In this document: positions 18,723 through 25,232 of the stretch, piece after piece | Numbering within the stretch: the first letter of the stretch is position 1 | Layout: every line of letters starts with the position of its first letter | Assembly: GCA_003862155.1 (NCBI GenBank) | Contig: QOUV01000004.1 | Span: 101,992 to 165,991 of the forward strand | Direction: 5' to 3' | Origin: Lachnospiraceae bacterium | Lineage (GTDB): Bacteria > Bacillota > Clostridia > Lachnospirales > Lachnospiraceae | Length of the DNA: 64,000 bases | Notes under the pieces: generated by a model | Seen by the model: the letters and a program-made list of their open reading frames with translations, nothing else | Told to the model about the DNA's origin: nothing | Databases searched by the model: none | Position numbers and translations under genes: made by a program

Positions 18723-18728
18723 ATTATA
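18723..18728 (-). promoter_or_regulatory. Likely -10 element for the zinc-ribbon/metG operon
   Basis: TATAAT on the minus strand, about 45 bases ahead of the start codon. No convincing -35 lies at 17 bases, so the call is tentative. Confidence 0.45.
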
Positions 18729-18807
18729 CAACATTTTATCGTTCTATTTCCACAAGAAATATTTTCTATTGATTTTCAGTTTGCAATTTCAAAAATCCCC
18801 GGTTCTC

Positions 18808-18822
18808 TTCGAGTATCTCGAA
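18808..18822. promoter_or_regulatory. Palindromic candidate operator for the XRE regulator
   Basis: A perfect 15-base inverted repeat, TTCGAG-TAT-CTCGAA, in the divergent intergenic region 111 bases before the regulator start. Small XRE repressors usually bind such sites in their own promoter region. Binding is inference. Confidence 0.45.
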
Positions 18823-18932
18823 TATATTTTTATTATTCTACTATATTCTCAAATATTCCGCTATTTTTTTCTTATTTTAGTATGCTTAGTTCATATTTTT
18901 TAATCTCGTCAAATTTTCAGGAGCGAACTGCT

Positions 18933-19283
18933 ATGTTAAAAGACAATCCTCTGCACATCTTTTCTGAAAGACTGTCCTCTCTGTTAGAGGAAAATAATAT
19001 TAAAAAAGCCGATTTCGCGAACGAAATCGGTATTTCTCCAACCACTTTAAGTGGCTATCTGTCTGGAAAACACTGCCCGGATTTTGAAACACTTATGACC
19101 ATCTGCAAAAAGCTCGGTACTCACCCTGATTATCTTCTCGGAATGAGTACCAACAAGCTTCAGGATCCATCTACTTTCTCCAGTCAGGAGAACGAACTGC
19201 TCAAATACTACAAACAGCTGAGTGAAAATCAGCAGTATTTCGCCCTTGGCGAAGTAAAGATGCTTTTTAAAAAGGGAAAATAA
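18933..19283 (+). CDS. XRE-family helix-turn-helix transcriptional regulator
   Basis: A 116-residue DNA-binding protein. The Xre/Cro helix-turn-helix occupies residues 10-65 (ADFANEIGISPTTLSGYLSG, then FETLMTICKKLGTHPDYLLG). The C-terminal 45 residues are helical and probably dimerise. ATG at 18933 was chosen because AGGAG lies nine bases upstream and the HTH starts at the usual place; longer in-frame extensions upstream have no ribosome site. It is alone on its strand, divergent from the zinc-ribbon gene. A palindrome in the intergenic region is a plausible operator. Targets are unknown. Confidence 0.88.
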   Translation: MLKDNPLHIFSERLSSLLEENNIKKADFANEIGISPTTLSGYLSGKHCPDFETLMTICKKLGTHPDYLLGMSTNKLQDPSTFSSQENELLKYYKQLSENQQYFALGEVKMLFKKGK

Positions 19284-19306
19284 TTTTTATATATTTTACA
19301 ATATTT

Positions 19307-20272
19307 CTATTTTCTTATGCAGATATAGACCAGATATGAGACATACATCGCGATCATCGCAAAACCAGCCGGCTTTTTGATAGCTTTGCTCTTAAAGCAG
19401 AAGAGCCAGACGACAAAAGAGAATACGATGAGTACGACCGCGTCAATGATATTTTCAATGCTGATCGCAACCGGTGTGATAACTGCTGCAACACCCAGAA
19501 TTGCCAGAAGATTAAAAATATTGGATCCGACTGCATTTCCGACTGCCATATCGAGCTCGTTCTTTTTCGCAGCAACAATAGAAGTCGCGAGCTCCGGAAG
19601 CGAAGTTCCACAGGCCACGATCGTAAGTCCGATCAGTGTCTCTGAAACTCCCATGGCACGGGCTATTTTTTCAGAAGAATCGACGACTAAGTCACCACCG
19701 AACTTTATCGCTATAATTCCTCCGACAATGTAGATAATCGTCAGCCAAAGTGGCATAATCCGAAAATCCTGGTCGAGCTCCTCGTCCTCTGCCTTTTCCG
19801 CAGCTGTCTTTCTTGAAGTCATCGTCCTGTGGATCATTGACCAGATAAAAAATGCGAAAAAAGCGAGGAATACTATTCCCCAGATCCTGTTCACTTTTCC
19901 TGTAGTAAGTCCGATCAGCACGATAAGTAACGCCGCAAATATCGAGAACGGAAGGTCTTTTTTTATGACAGATTTCGATACCGAAAGTGTTGAAAAAACA
20001 GCCGATGCACCGAGCACTACCATCAGGTTAAAAATATTTGAACCGATTACATTGCTGACTGCAAGCTGATTGTGTCCCGCAATAGAAGAAGTGACCGACA
20101 CCGAAAGCTCCGGGAGCGAAGTACCCATGGCTACGATCGTCATTCCGATTACAAGTCCCGGAATGTGAAACTCTCTGGCCAGTGACGAACTTCCGTCTAC
20201 GAAAAAATCCGCCCCCTTTATCAGGAGCACAAACCCGACTACAAGCAAAATAATCGTAATAAACATCTGCAT
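19307..20272 (-). CDS. Calcium/sodium antiporter-like CaCA exchanger (YrbG type)
   Basis: A cation exchanger with about ten transmembrane helices in two inverted halves. Each half carries the alpha-repeat of the CaCA superfamily: GMTIVAMGTSLPELSVS with VSNVIGSNIFNLMVV, and GLTIVACGTSLPELATS with VGNAVGSNIFNLLAI. The central loop is acidic. Length 321 is standard. It starts 12 bases after mntP ends, behind GGAGGG, so it is very likely co-transcribed with mntP from the Mn2+-riboswitch leader. That context suggests it may export Mn2+ or Ca2+ rather than serve only Na+/Ca2+ exchange. Confidence 0.92.
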   Translation of the reverse strand: MQMFITIILLVVGFVLLIKGADFFVDGSSSLAREFHIPGLVIGMTIVAMGTSLPELSVSVTSSIAGHNQLAVSNVIGSNIFNLMVVLGASAVFSTLSVSKSVIKKDLPFSIFAALLIVLIGLTTGKVNRIWGIVFLAFFAFFIWSMIHRTMTSRKTAAEKAEDEELDQDFRIMPLWLTIIYIVGGIIAIKFGGDLVVDSSEKIARAMGVSETLIGLTIVACGTSLPELATSIVAAKKNELDMAVGNAVGSNIFNLLAILGVAAVITPVAISIENIIDAVVLIVFSFVVWLFCFKSKAIKKPAGFAMIAMYVSYLVYICIRK

Positions 20273-20284
20273 AAATTTTCCCTC

Positions 20285-20866
20285 CTATTCAAGTCCCATC
20301 AGATGAGTTATCAGAATCCTTGTTCCAATTGCTATAAGTACCAGACCGCCAATAAGTTGTGCCTTCTTTTCAAATTTTGAACCGAAAATATTTCCCAGAT
20401 AAACTCCGCCGTACGATATTGCAAAAGTGATAACTCCGATCAGCGAAGATGCTCCCAAAATATTGAAATCCTTGATAAATGAGAAGGTGATACCAACAGC
20501 CAGTGCATCTATACTCGTGGCCACAGCCATCATCAGAAGTTCTTTTACATCGAGAGGCGGGTCAAGTTTCGCGACATTTTCCGTCTCATTCCACTCCTTA
20601 ATGGCATCGATTACCATTTTTCCACCGATATACAATAGAAGAAAAAACGCTATCCAATGGTCTATACTCTTGATAAATCTCGCAAAGGTACTTCCCAGAA
20701 GCCACCCGATGACAGGCATCAGGAACTGAAATCCACCGAAAGCGAAGGATATTGCAAAACACTGTTTCCTGTTGACCTTTCTCATTGCGAGGCCCTTGGC
20801 GACCGCGACTGCCAGCGCATCCATAGACAGACTTATACCCAGCAGGATTATTTCCACTATACTCAT
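20285..20866 (-). CDS. mntP: Manganese efflux pump MntP
   Basis: Six-helix Mn2+ exporter (DUF204/LysE superfamily), 193 residues. It starts MSIVEIILLGISLSMDALAV. The paired Asp-containing helices SMDALAVAVAKG and TSIDALAVGITF mark the conserved substrate path. ATG at 20866 was chosen because GGAGG lies six bases upstream; a longer frame begins 24 codons earlier without a site. The 390-base leader contains a promoter, a Mn2+ riboswitch and a terminator, the regulation expected for this family. It is followed closely by a CaCA antiporter. Confidence 0.95.
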   Translation of the reverse strand: MSIVEIILLGISLSMDALAVAVAKGLAMRKVNRKQCFAISFAFGGFQFLMPVIGWLLGSTFARFIKSIDHWIAFFLLLYIGGKMVIDAIKEWNETENVAKLDPPLDVKELLMMAVATSIDALAVGITFSFIKDFNILGASSLIGVITFAISYGGVYLGNIFGSKFEKKAQLIGGLVLIAIGTRILITHLMGLE

Positions 20867-20947
20867 TAACTGCCTCCAACTACGTTCACAAAATGGCCAC
20901 AAAATATCAACATGACAGATACTTGATTTCTGTGGCATTCCACAGAG

Positions 20948-21029
20948 TTATCCACTTTATCCACAATCTGAATGTGAACAGAACAAAAATTTTTTTGTTG
21001 ATATAATCTCGTCTGAATAGTTATCCACA
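20948..21029. promoter_or_regulatory. DnaA-box cluster between mntP and its riboswitch
   Basis: Two abutting nine-mers, TTATCCACT (20948-20956) and TTATCCACA (20957-20965), and a third, TTATCCACA (21021-21029), all in the same orientation. They match the DnaA-box consensus. A fourth and fifth match lie in the aptamer region (TTATCAACA 21154-21162 and inverted TGTGGATAA 21168-21176). Five sites in about 230 bases far from dnaA is well above what chance would give. Confidence 0.6.
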
Positions 21030-21053
21030 ATCATTTTCCACTGTCAGAAAAAG

Positions 21054-21121
21054 TATTAAAAAAATAAGACTCCTGCACAAAGCCTGTAAAATCAACACTT
21101 ACAGCCTTTATGCACGAGTCT
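21054..21121 (-). terminator. Riboswitch-controlled terminator ahead of mntP
   Basis: A 23-base stem with about 20 matching pairs (AGACTCGTGCATAAAGG with its partner) and a nine-base loop, followed on the minus strand by TATTTTTTTAA. Its 5' arm shares the bases that form the 3' strand of the aptamer P1 helix. Folding of one therefore excludes the other, which makes a plausible on-switch. Confidence 0.85.
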
Positions 21122-21243
21122 CATTCTTTAATATCTGCCAGGTAAAACACCACTTATCAACACAAGCTGTGGATAAACTGTGCTATTCCGAGATTGTTGA
21201 CAGATCACATTCAGGTGCGGATGCGAATTACTCCCTCACACAT
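21110..21243 (-). ncRNA. yybP-ykoY-type Mn2+ riboswitch aptamer
   Basis: Upstream of mntP, as expected for the Mn2+ riboswitch. The 5' strand AUGUGUGA is followed by GGGAGUA; near the 3' end GAGAC is followed by UCGUGCAU. AUGUGUGA and UCGUGCAU pair over eight bases (P1), placing GGGAGUA and GAGAC in the consensus position just inside it. Between them AUCUGUC pairs with GGCAGAU, and GUCAACA lies where the second conserved loop is expected. I judged this by eye, without a covariance model. Mn2+ binding should stabilise P1 and block the downstream terminator, turning mntP on. Confidence 0.8.
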
Positions 21244-21263
21244 TTTTTTCACTTTTCGAATGT

Positions 21264-21292
21264 AGTATAAAAACTTTTTCACTCCATGTCAA
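21264..21292 (-). promoter_or_regulatory. Promoter of the mntP leader
   Basis: On the minus strand: -35 TTGACA (21287-21292), a 17-base spacer, and -10 TATACT (21264-21269). Transcription should start near 21257, about 14 bases before the aptamer. Confidence 0.85.
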
Positions 21293-21308
21293 TATCTGCA
21301 TATGTACT

Positions 21309-21321
21309 TTGCACGGTGCAA
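21309..21321. promoter_or_regulatory. Palindrome upstream of the mntP promoter
   Basis: TTGCAC-G-GTGCAA is a perfect 13-base inverted repeat, 17 bases upstream of the mntP -35. The position suits an activator site. An MntR/DtxR-type protein is one idea, but the sequence is not a clear MntR box. Confidence 0.4.
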
Positions 21322-21407
21322 GCTATATAAATTCTCTGAAGTTGCAGCCTTATCTCTACCAACAGTCACCGTCAATGTAAGGTCTTTTAAGATTTGTTTT
21401 TCTATGA

Positions 21408-21413
21408 TATAAT
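21408..21413 (+). promoter_or_regulatory. Likely -10 element of tyrS
   Basis: TATAAT about 107 bases before the tyrS start. The -35 is weak (TTTTAA at 17 bases). The leader between is A/T-rich; I found no T-box sequence (AGGGTGGNACCGCG) in it. Confidence 0.5.
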
Positions 21414-21519
21414 AATCGAATGTTTGCAGAACTTTTTATGATAATTAATGGATATTTATGTGCATCAACACTAAATTAATCTCTTTTTTTATTTTTATTA
21501 GTCTTAATTTGGAGGTATT

Positions 21520-22743
21520 ATGACTTTATATGATGAGCTTGTTGCCCGCGGCCTTATAGCGCAGGTGACTGATGAACCACAGATAAAAGATCTTATAAAT
21601 AACGGTAAAGCCACTTTTTATATAGGTTTCGATCCGACCGCAGATTCACTTCACGTAGGCCATTTCATGGCTATGATTCTTATGAAGAGACTTCAGCAGG
21701 GCGGAAACAAGCCTATCGCACTGATGGGCGGTGGCACAGCCATGATCGGTGATCCGTCAGGCCGTACCGATATGAGAAAAATGATGACGGTCGAGACCAT
21801 CGACCACAACGTCGAGTGCTTTAAGAAGCAGATGAGCCGCTTCATCGAATTCGGCGAGGGAAAGGCCAGAATTGTAAACAACGCTGACTGGCTCAGGAAC
21901 CTGAATTTCCTCGACTTTATGCGTGATATCGGATCATACTTCTCAGTTAATGATATGCTGCGCGCCAGAGCCTATGTAAACAGAATGGAGAGAGGCCTTT
22001 CATTTCTTGAATTCTCATACATGCTGATGCAGAGCTACGATTTCCTTCGTCTGTACGAGGATTACGGCTGCAACATGGAGTTCGGAGGCGACGATCAGTG
22101 GTCAAACATGCTTGGTGGCACTGAGCTTATCAGAAAGAAGCTCGGCAAAGACGCTTACGCTATGACGATTGCCCTCCTGTTAAAGCACGACGGAACTAAG
22201 ATGGGAAAGACTGCCGGTGGTGCTGTCTGGCTTGATCCGGATAAGACAAGTCCATACGATTTTTACCAGTACTGGAGAAATGTCGATGACCAGGATGTCT
22301 GCGGTTTCCTTAGAAAAATGACTTTCCTTCCTCTCGAGCAGATCGACGAGATGGACAAGTGGCAGGGCGAGCAGCTCAACGAGGCAAAAAAGATTTTGGC
22401 TCACGAGCTTACTTCCATGGTTCACGGCGAGGACGAGGCCAGGAAGGCTGAATCAGCTGCAATCTCTGTATTTACAACAGGTTCCTCTGAGAATATGCCT
22501 GAGGCAGAAATCACTGACGCCGATTTCCGTGACGGAAGCATCGATATAGTCGGCGTTCTTGTCGCTGCAAAGCTTGCCGGCTCCAGAAACGAGGCCCGCA
22601 GGGCAGTAGAGCAGGGCGGTGTAACTGTAAACGGTGACAAAATAACCGATATCCACACTACCTACAGCAGCGATGATTTTTCAAAGGATTTTGTACTCCG
22701 CAAGGGAAAGAAGAAGTTCTGCAAGGTTGTTCTTGATAAATAA
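21520..22743 (+). CDS. tyrS: Tyrosyl-tRNA synthetase
   Basis: Charges tRNA-Tyr. The class I signatures are HVGH in DSLHVGHFMA and KMGKT in GTKMGKTAGG. The tyrosine pocket residues are seen in SYMLMQSYDFLRLY and FGGDDQWSNM. A C-terminal S4 RNA-binding domain covers the last 65 residues (AKLAGSRNEARRAVEQGG). Length 407 is normal. The ATG follows TTTGGAGGTATT. It is the first gene of a plus-strand group that continues with a MNT/HEPN pair only two bases on. No T-box leader was found, unlike many Firmicutes tyrS genes. Confidence 0.97.
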   Translation: MTLYDELVARGLIAQVTDEPQIKDLINNGKATFYIGFDPTADSLHVGHFMAMILMKRLQQGGNKPIALMGGGTAMIGDPSGRTDMRKMMTVETIDHNVECFKKQMSRFIEFGEGKARIVNNADWLRNLNFLDFMRDIGSYFSVNDMLRARAYVNRMERGLSFLEFSYMLMQSYDFLRLYEDYGCNMEFGGDDQWSNMLGGTELIRKKLGKDAYAMTIALLLKHDGTKMGKTAGGAVWLDPDKTSPYDFYQYWRNVDDQDVCGFLRKMTFLPLEQIDEMDKWQGEQLNEAKKILAHELTSMVHGEDEARKAESAAISVFTTGSSENMPEAEITDADFRDGSIDIVGVLVAAKLAGSRNEARRAVEQGGVTVNGDKITDIHTTYSSDDFSKDFVLRKGKKKFCKVVLDK

Positions 22744-22745
22744 TT

Positions 22746-23015
22746 ATGACTTCTGACGAATATTTTGATGCTGTAAAAGCTCTATTAAAGCAATACGATG
22801 TGAAACGTGCAGTCCTCTTCGGCTCCAGAGCCAAGGGGACTGCAACGCCACACAGCGATTTTGATATCGCTGTCAGTGGAGTAGAGGACATCGACGGATT
22901 AAGAGATGCCATTTATGACATCCCTTCTCTTTTTTCTACAGACATTGTGGACCTAGACAGGCCACTCAGCCAAAACCTCAGGGAGGATATCGAGCAGTAT
23001 GGCATACAGATTTGA
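22746..23015 (+). CDS. MntA-type nucleotidyltransferase (antitoxin of HEPN/MNT pair)
   Basis: A minimal nucleotidyltransferase of 89 residues. The diagnostic GSx10DxD motif is exact: GSRAKGTATPHSDFD near residue 27. In studied HEPN/MNT systems MntA inactivates its partner HepT by adding AMP groups to a Tyr in the RNase site. It begins two bases after the tyrS stop without its own clear ribosome site, so it is probably translated by coupling. It overlaps the HEPN gene by 17 bases. Toxin-antitoxin function is established for the family but inferred here. Confidence 0.87.
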   Translation: MTSDEYFDAVKALLKQYDVKRAVLFGSRAKGTATPHSDFDIAVSGVEDIDGLRDAIYDIPSLFSTDIVDLDRPLSQNLREDIEQYGIQI

Positions 23016-23403
23016 AAAACGTTTCAACAGTTTTAAAAAATCCTTAGAATCTCTGAAAACCGCTCGTGACCGCGACTGGACAGATGATTTTGTACTAAGC
23101 GGTACTGGCGCGAAATTCTGTATCACCTTTGAACTCGCATGGAAAACCATCAAGGATGTACTGATTGAGTACTATGGGATTGATGATTTCGTTACCGGCT
23201 CACCAAAGGATACCTTGAGACGCGCTTTCAAAACTGATCTTATAGATGATGACAGTTGGCTTAAGATGGCAACTCTTCGAAATGAAATCGCACACGACTA
23301 TGACCTGGACCTTGTCGAAGAATCTATGCAAGCGATTACAGGTGAATACGTTTCACTCTTTGAAAAGCTTGTTGAAAAAATAAACGCCATCTGTGAGAAA
23401 TAA
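22999..23403 (+). CDS. HepT-like HEPN protein (RNase toxin of HEPN/MNT pair)
   Basis: A helical 134-residue protein of the HI0074/HepT group. The catalytic HEPN motif R-x4-H-x-Y is intact in RNEIAHDYD near residue 95, so ribonuclease activity is plausible; the Tyr is the residue that MntA modifies in characterised pairs. The N-terminus begins MAYRFEKRFNSFKKSLESL and the start is fixed by an ATG inside the preceding gene. Overlapping MNT/HEPN gene order is the hallmark of these modules. Confidence 0.87.
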   Translation: MAYRFEKRFNSFKKSLESLKTARDRDWTDDFVLSGTGAKFCITFELAWKTIKDVLIEYYGIDDFVTGSPKDTLRRAFKTDLIDDDSWLKMATLRNEIAHDYDLDLVEESMQAITGEYVSLFEKLVEKINAICEK

Positions 23404-23472
23404 TCTTAAATCAGATTTACGTTGAATGCTTTTCATTTATGAAAAATAACCACTATAATCGAAAGGATTTTC

Positions 23473-24291
23473 ATGCCTGAGATTTCTATTATAACTCCTG
23501 TCTACAATGCAGGCCCATATCTTAAAAATACTATAACCTCTGTGTTCTCACAGAGGTTTTCTTCTTATGAGTGGCTGATCTGTGACGATGGCTCGACTGA
23601 CGATTCCGCTGAGATTCTTTCAGCAGCCGCAGTCTCAAATCCGAATATCCATGTATTCACACAGGAAAATCACGGTGTCTCAGCCGCGAGAAACACCTGC
23701 CTTCGCCACATAAACGGCAGATACCTGATGTATCTCGACGCAGATGATACCTTAGAAACCGACTGCTTATCCAAACTCCATGAAAAAATGTCCGTTTCCC
23801 GTGCTGATCTGTGTATCTATGGATGGAACATCCTTCAAGGTGAAAAGCTTTTTTCATATGTGTTCGAGGATAAAGAACTCAATGCATCGCCCGAGGAGCG
23901 ATACGAGATGATTCTTAAGGATCCGTATCTCTGCGGCGGGGGCTATCCGTGGAACAAAATCTGGCGTGTTGACTCATTAGGAAAAATCCCGTTTTTTGAC
24001 GAAAATCTCCATCACTATGAGGACAAGCTCTGGACATTACAGTGCCTTGATCTGTTGGCTTCTCCGACAGTCACATATCTAACCGAGCCTCTCTATGACT
24101 ATTATCTGCGTTATGAATCCTTGTCACACCCTATGACCGGTTCCCAATATTTCAAACACGCAGAGTACACCCTATATTCGCATGAGGCACTTCTCTCATA
24201 CATAAAAAAAGCTCATCCCCAGGCATTAAAAACCTGTGTTGAGCTTGTTCAGAACGAACTTACTGAAATCAAAGACATGCTGGGACAGTAG
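23473..24291 (+). CDS. Family 2 glycosyltransferase
   Basis: A GT-A fold transferase that adds a sugar from a nucleotide donor to a surface glycan or lipid. The N-terminus ISIITPVYNAGPYLKNTI starts the Rossmann half, with the UDP-binding Asp in ICDDGSTDDSAEIL and the metal-binding DxD in LDADDTLE near residue 95. The later half contains the acceptor region (NKIWRVDSLG, HHYEDKLWTL). No membrane anchor is visible. The ATG follows AAAGGATTTTC. Its stop codon lies inside a small palindromic repeat. The acceptor is unknown; it may serve the same envelope as the convergent dlt-like cassette. Confidence 0.9.
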   Translation: MPEISIITPVYNAGPYLKNTITSVFSQRFSSYEWLICDDGSTDDSAEILSAAAVSNPNIHVFTQENHGVSAARNTCLRHINGRYLMYLDADDTLETDCLSKLHEKMSVSRADLCIYGWNILQGEKLFSYVFEDKELNASPEERYEMILKDPYLCGGGYPWNKIWRVDSLGKIPFFDENLHHYEDKLWTLQCLDLLASPTVTYLTEPLYDYYLRYESLSHPMTGSQYFKHAEYTLYSHEALLSYIKKAHPQALKTCVELVQNELTEIKDMLGQ

Positions 24292-24311
24292 GGACGGTTC
24301 TTTTTGTCCCA
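24281..24311. repeat. GGGACGG-type palindromic repeat
   Basis: The sequence GGGACGGTTCTTTTTGTCCC forms a hairpin with GGGAC and GTCCC arms; a second copy of the left arm (TGGGACA) precedes it. This short palindrome recurs, to my knowledge, in many bacterial genomes as REP-like extragenic repeats. Here it overlaps the stop codon of the glycosyltransferase gene and may also act as a terminator between convergent genes. Confidence 0.6.
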
Positions 24312-24354
24312 AAATCTGAAAATTCTGATTTTAAGTTCAAATATCCCTGTTCTT

Positions 24355-24915
24355 TTACATCAGTACAAGTAGTATCCCCATGCTGATACCTTCTGTAATC
24401 AATGGCACCATCGCCATAAAAAATGCCAGCCATTCTTCCATTCTATAGTAGATTATATACATAATCATACTGATTATGAAAGCCGTTATGAGAATACCGA
24501 TCATAACCCAGAATCTCTTATCTGAGAGCATACCGGCACTATTCAATTTGTTTATAACACATAATTCAAGCACCATCCAGCCAGTGATCAGCAGGAGTTC
24601 AGTGGTTACCGGCCTTTTCAGCCAGACTGAAGTAATCAGGATCAATCCGATGTAAGTAATAATCCCAAAAACCAAAATCCAAATGCCGTGTAATTTTTCC
24701 TGATGCAACGCCTTAAGCGACGGATCATTTATACCGATAATCGAGAGCACTATTCCCGCCAGACCACACAACGCAGTTATTCCGAGCAGAATTCCGCGAA
24801 ATGAACCAACACGGTTAACTTCCTGCCCCGGCTGGTAGGAAATGCTCCACCAGATAAGATAAAATGCGCAGCAAATGACCAGTGAAAGCTGGCCTGAAAA
24901 GATTTTACTGCTCAT
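24355..24915 (-). CDS. Six-helix membrane protein, end of dlt-like cassette
   Basis: No family recognised. About 186 residues, nearly all membrane: six hydrophobic stretches can be counted (for example GQLSLVICCAFYLIWW, RGILLGITALCGLAG, FWVMIGILITAFIISMIMYI). The start at 24915 overlaps the end of the carrier-protein gene by 11 bases, so it belongs to that transcript. A longer start at 24948 also exists, with no better ribosome site. The position suggests a partner for the MBOAT or SGNH protein in envelope modification, which is inference. Confidence 0.75.
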   Translation of the reverse strand: MSSKIFSGQLSLVICCAFYLIWWSISYQPGQEVNRVGSFRGILLGITALCGLAGIVLSIIGINDPSLKALHQEKLHGIWILVFGIITYIGLILITSVWLKRPVTTELLLITGWMVLELCVINKLNSAGMLSDKRFWVMIGILITAFIISMIMYIIYYRMEEWLAFFMAMVPLITEGISMGILLVLM

Positions 24916-25138
24916 CTGAAAGACGCTTAACCATCGCTTCAATTCCATCCACAGAATCGAAGTTTTCCTTCGTCATCTCCTCAGGTCCGATGGTGATATC
25001 GAACTCGTCTTCAAGTTCACCAACCAGATTAATAATTCCAAAAGAATCCAGAATGTGGTCGCCGATCAGACTCTTTTCATTGGCAAAGTCTACACTGTCA
25101 TCATAATCATTTAAAATTTCAAGTATTTTCTCTTTCAT
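24905..25138 (-). CDS. Acyl carrier protein, DltC-like
   Basis: A 77-residue carrier protein. The phosphopantetheine Ser is in IGDHILDSFGIINLV (LDSFG), the DltC-like form of the usual DSL motif. The rest is acidic and helical as expected. The ATG follows AAAGGACG. It sits between the fold-III decarboxylase and the six-helix membrane protein, in the same transcript as the adenylating enzyme that most likely charges it with an amino acid. A fatty-acid ACP is unlikely given the neighbours. Confidence 0.9.
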   Translation of the reverse strand: MKEKILEILNDYDDSVDFANEKSLIGDHILDSFGIINLVGELEDEFDITIGPEEMTKENFDSVDGIEAMVKRLSDEQ

Positions 25139-25232
25139 TTCTTCGTCCTTTCCAGATCCGGGCCCTATTGCCGGAATTTTTCTTTTCTATTCTAAGATTA
25201 AAATCAGTTTCATACAAGCCCGAACGTAATTT

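Noticed and set aside
21300..21519. T-box in front of tyrS
   Set aside because: I searched for the AGGGTGGNACCGCG core and the terminator that should follow; neither is present.
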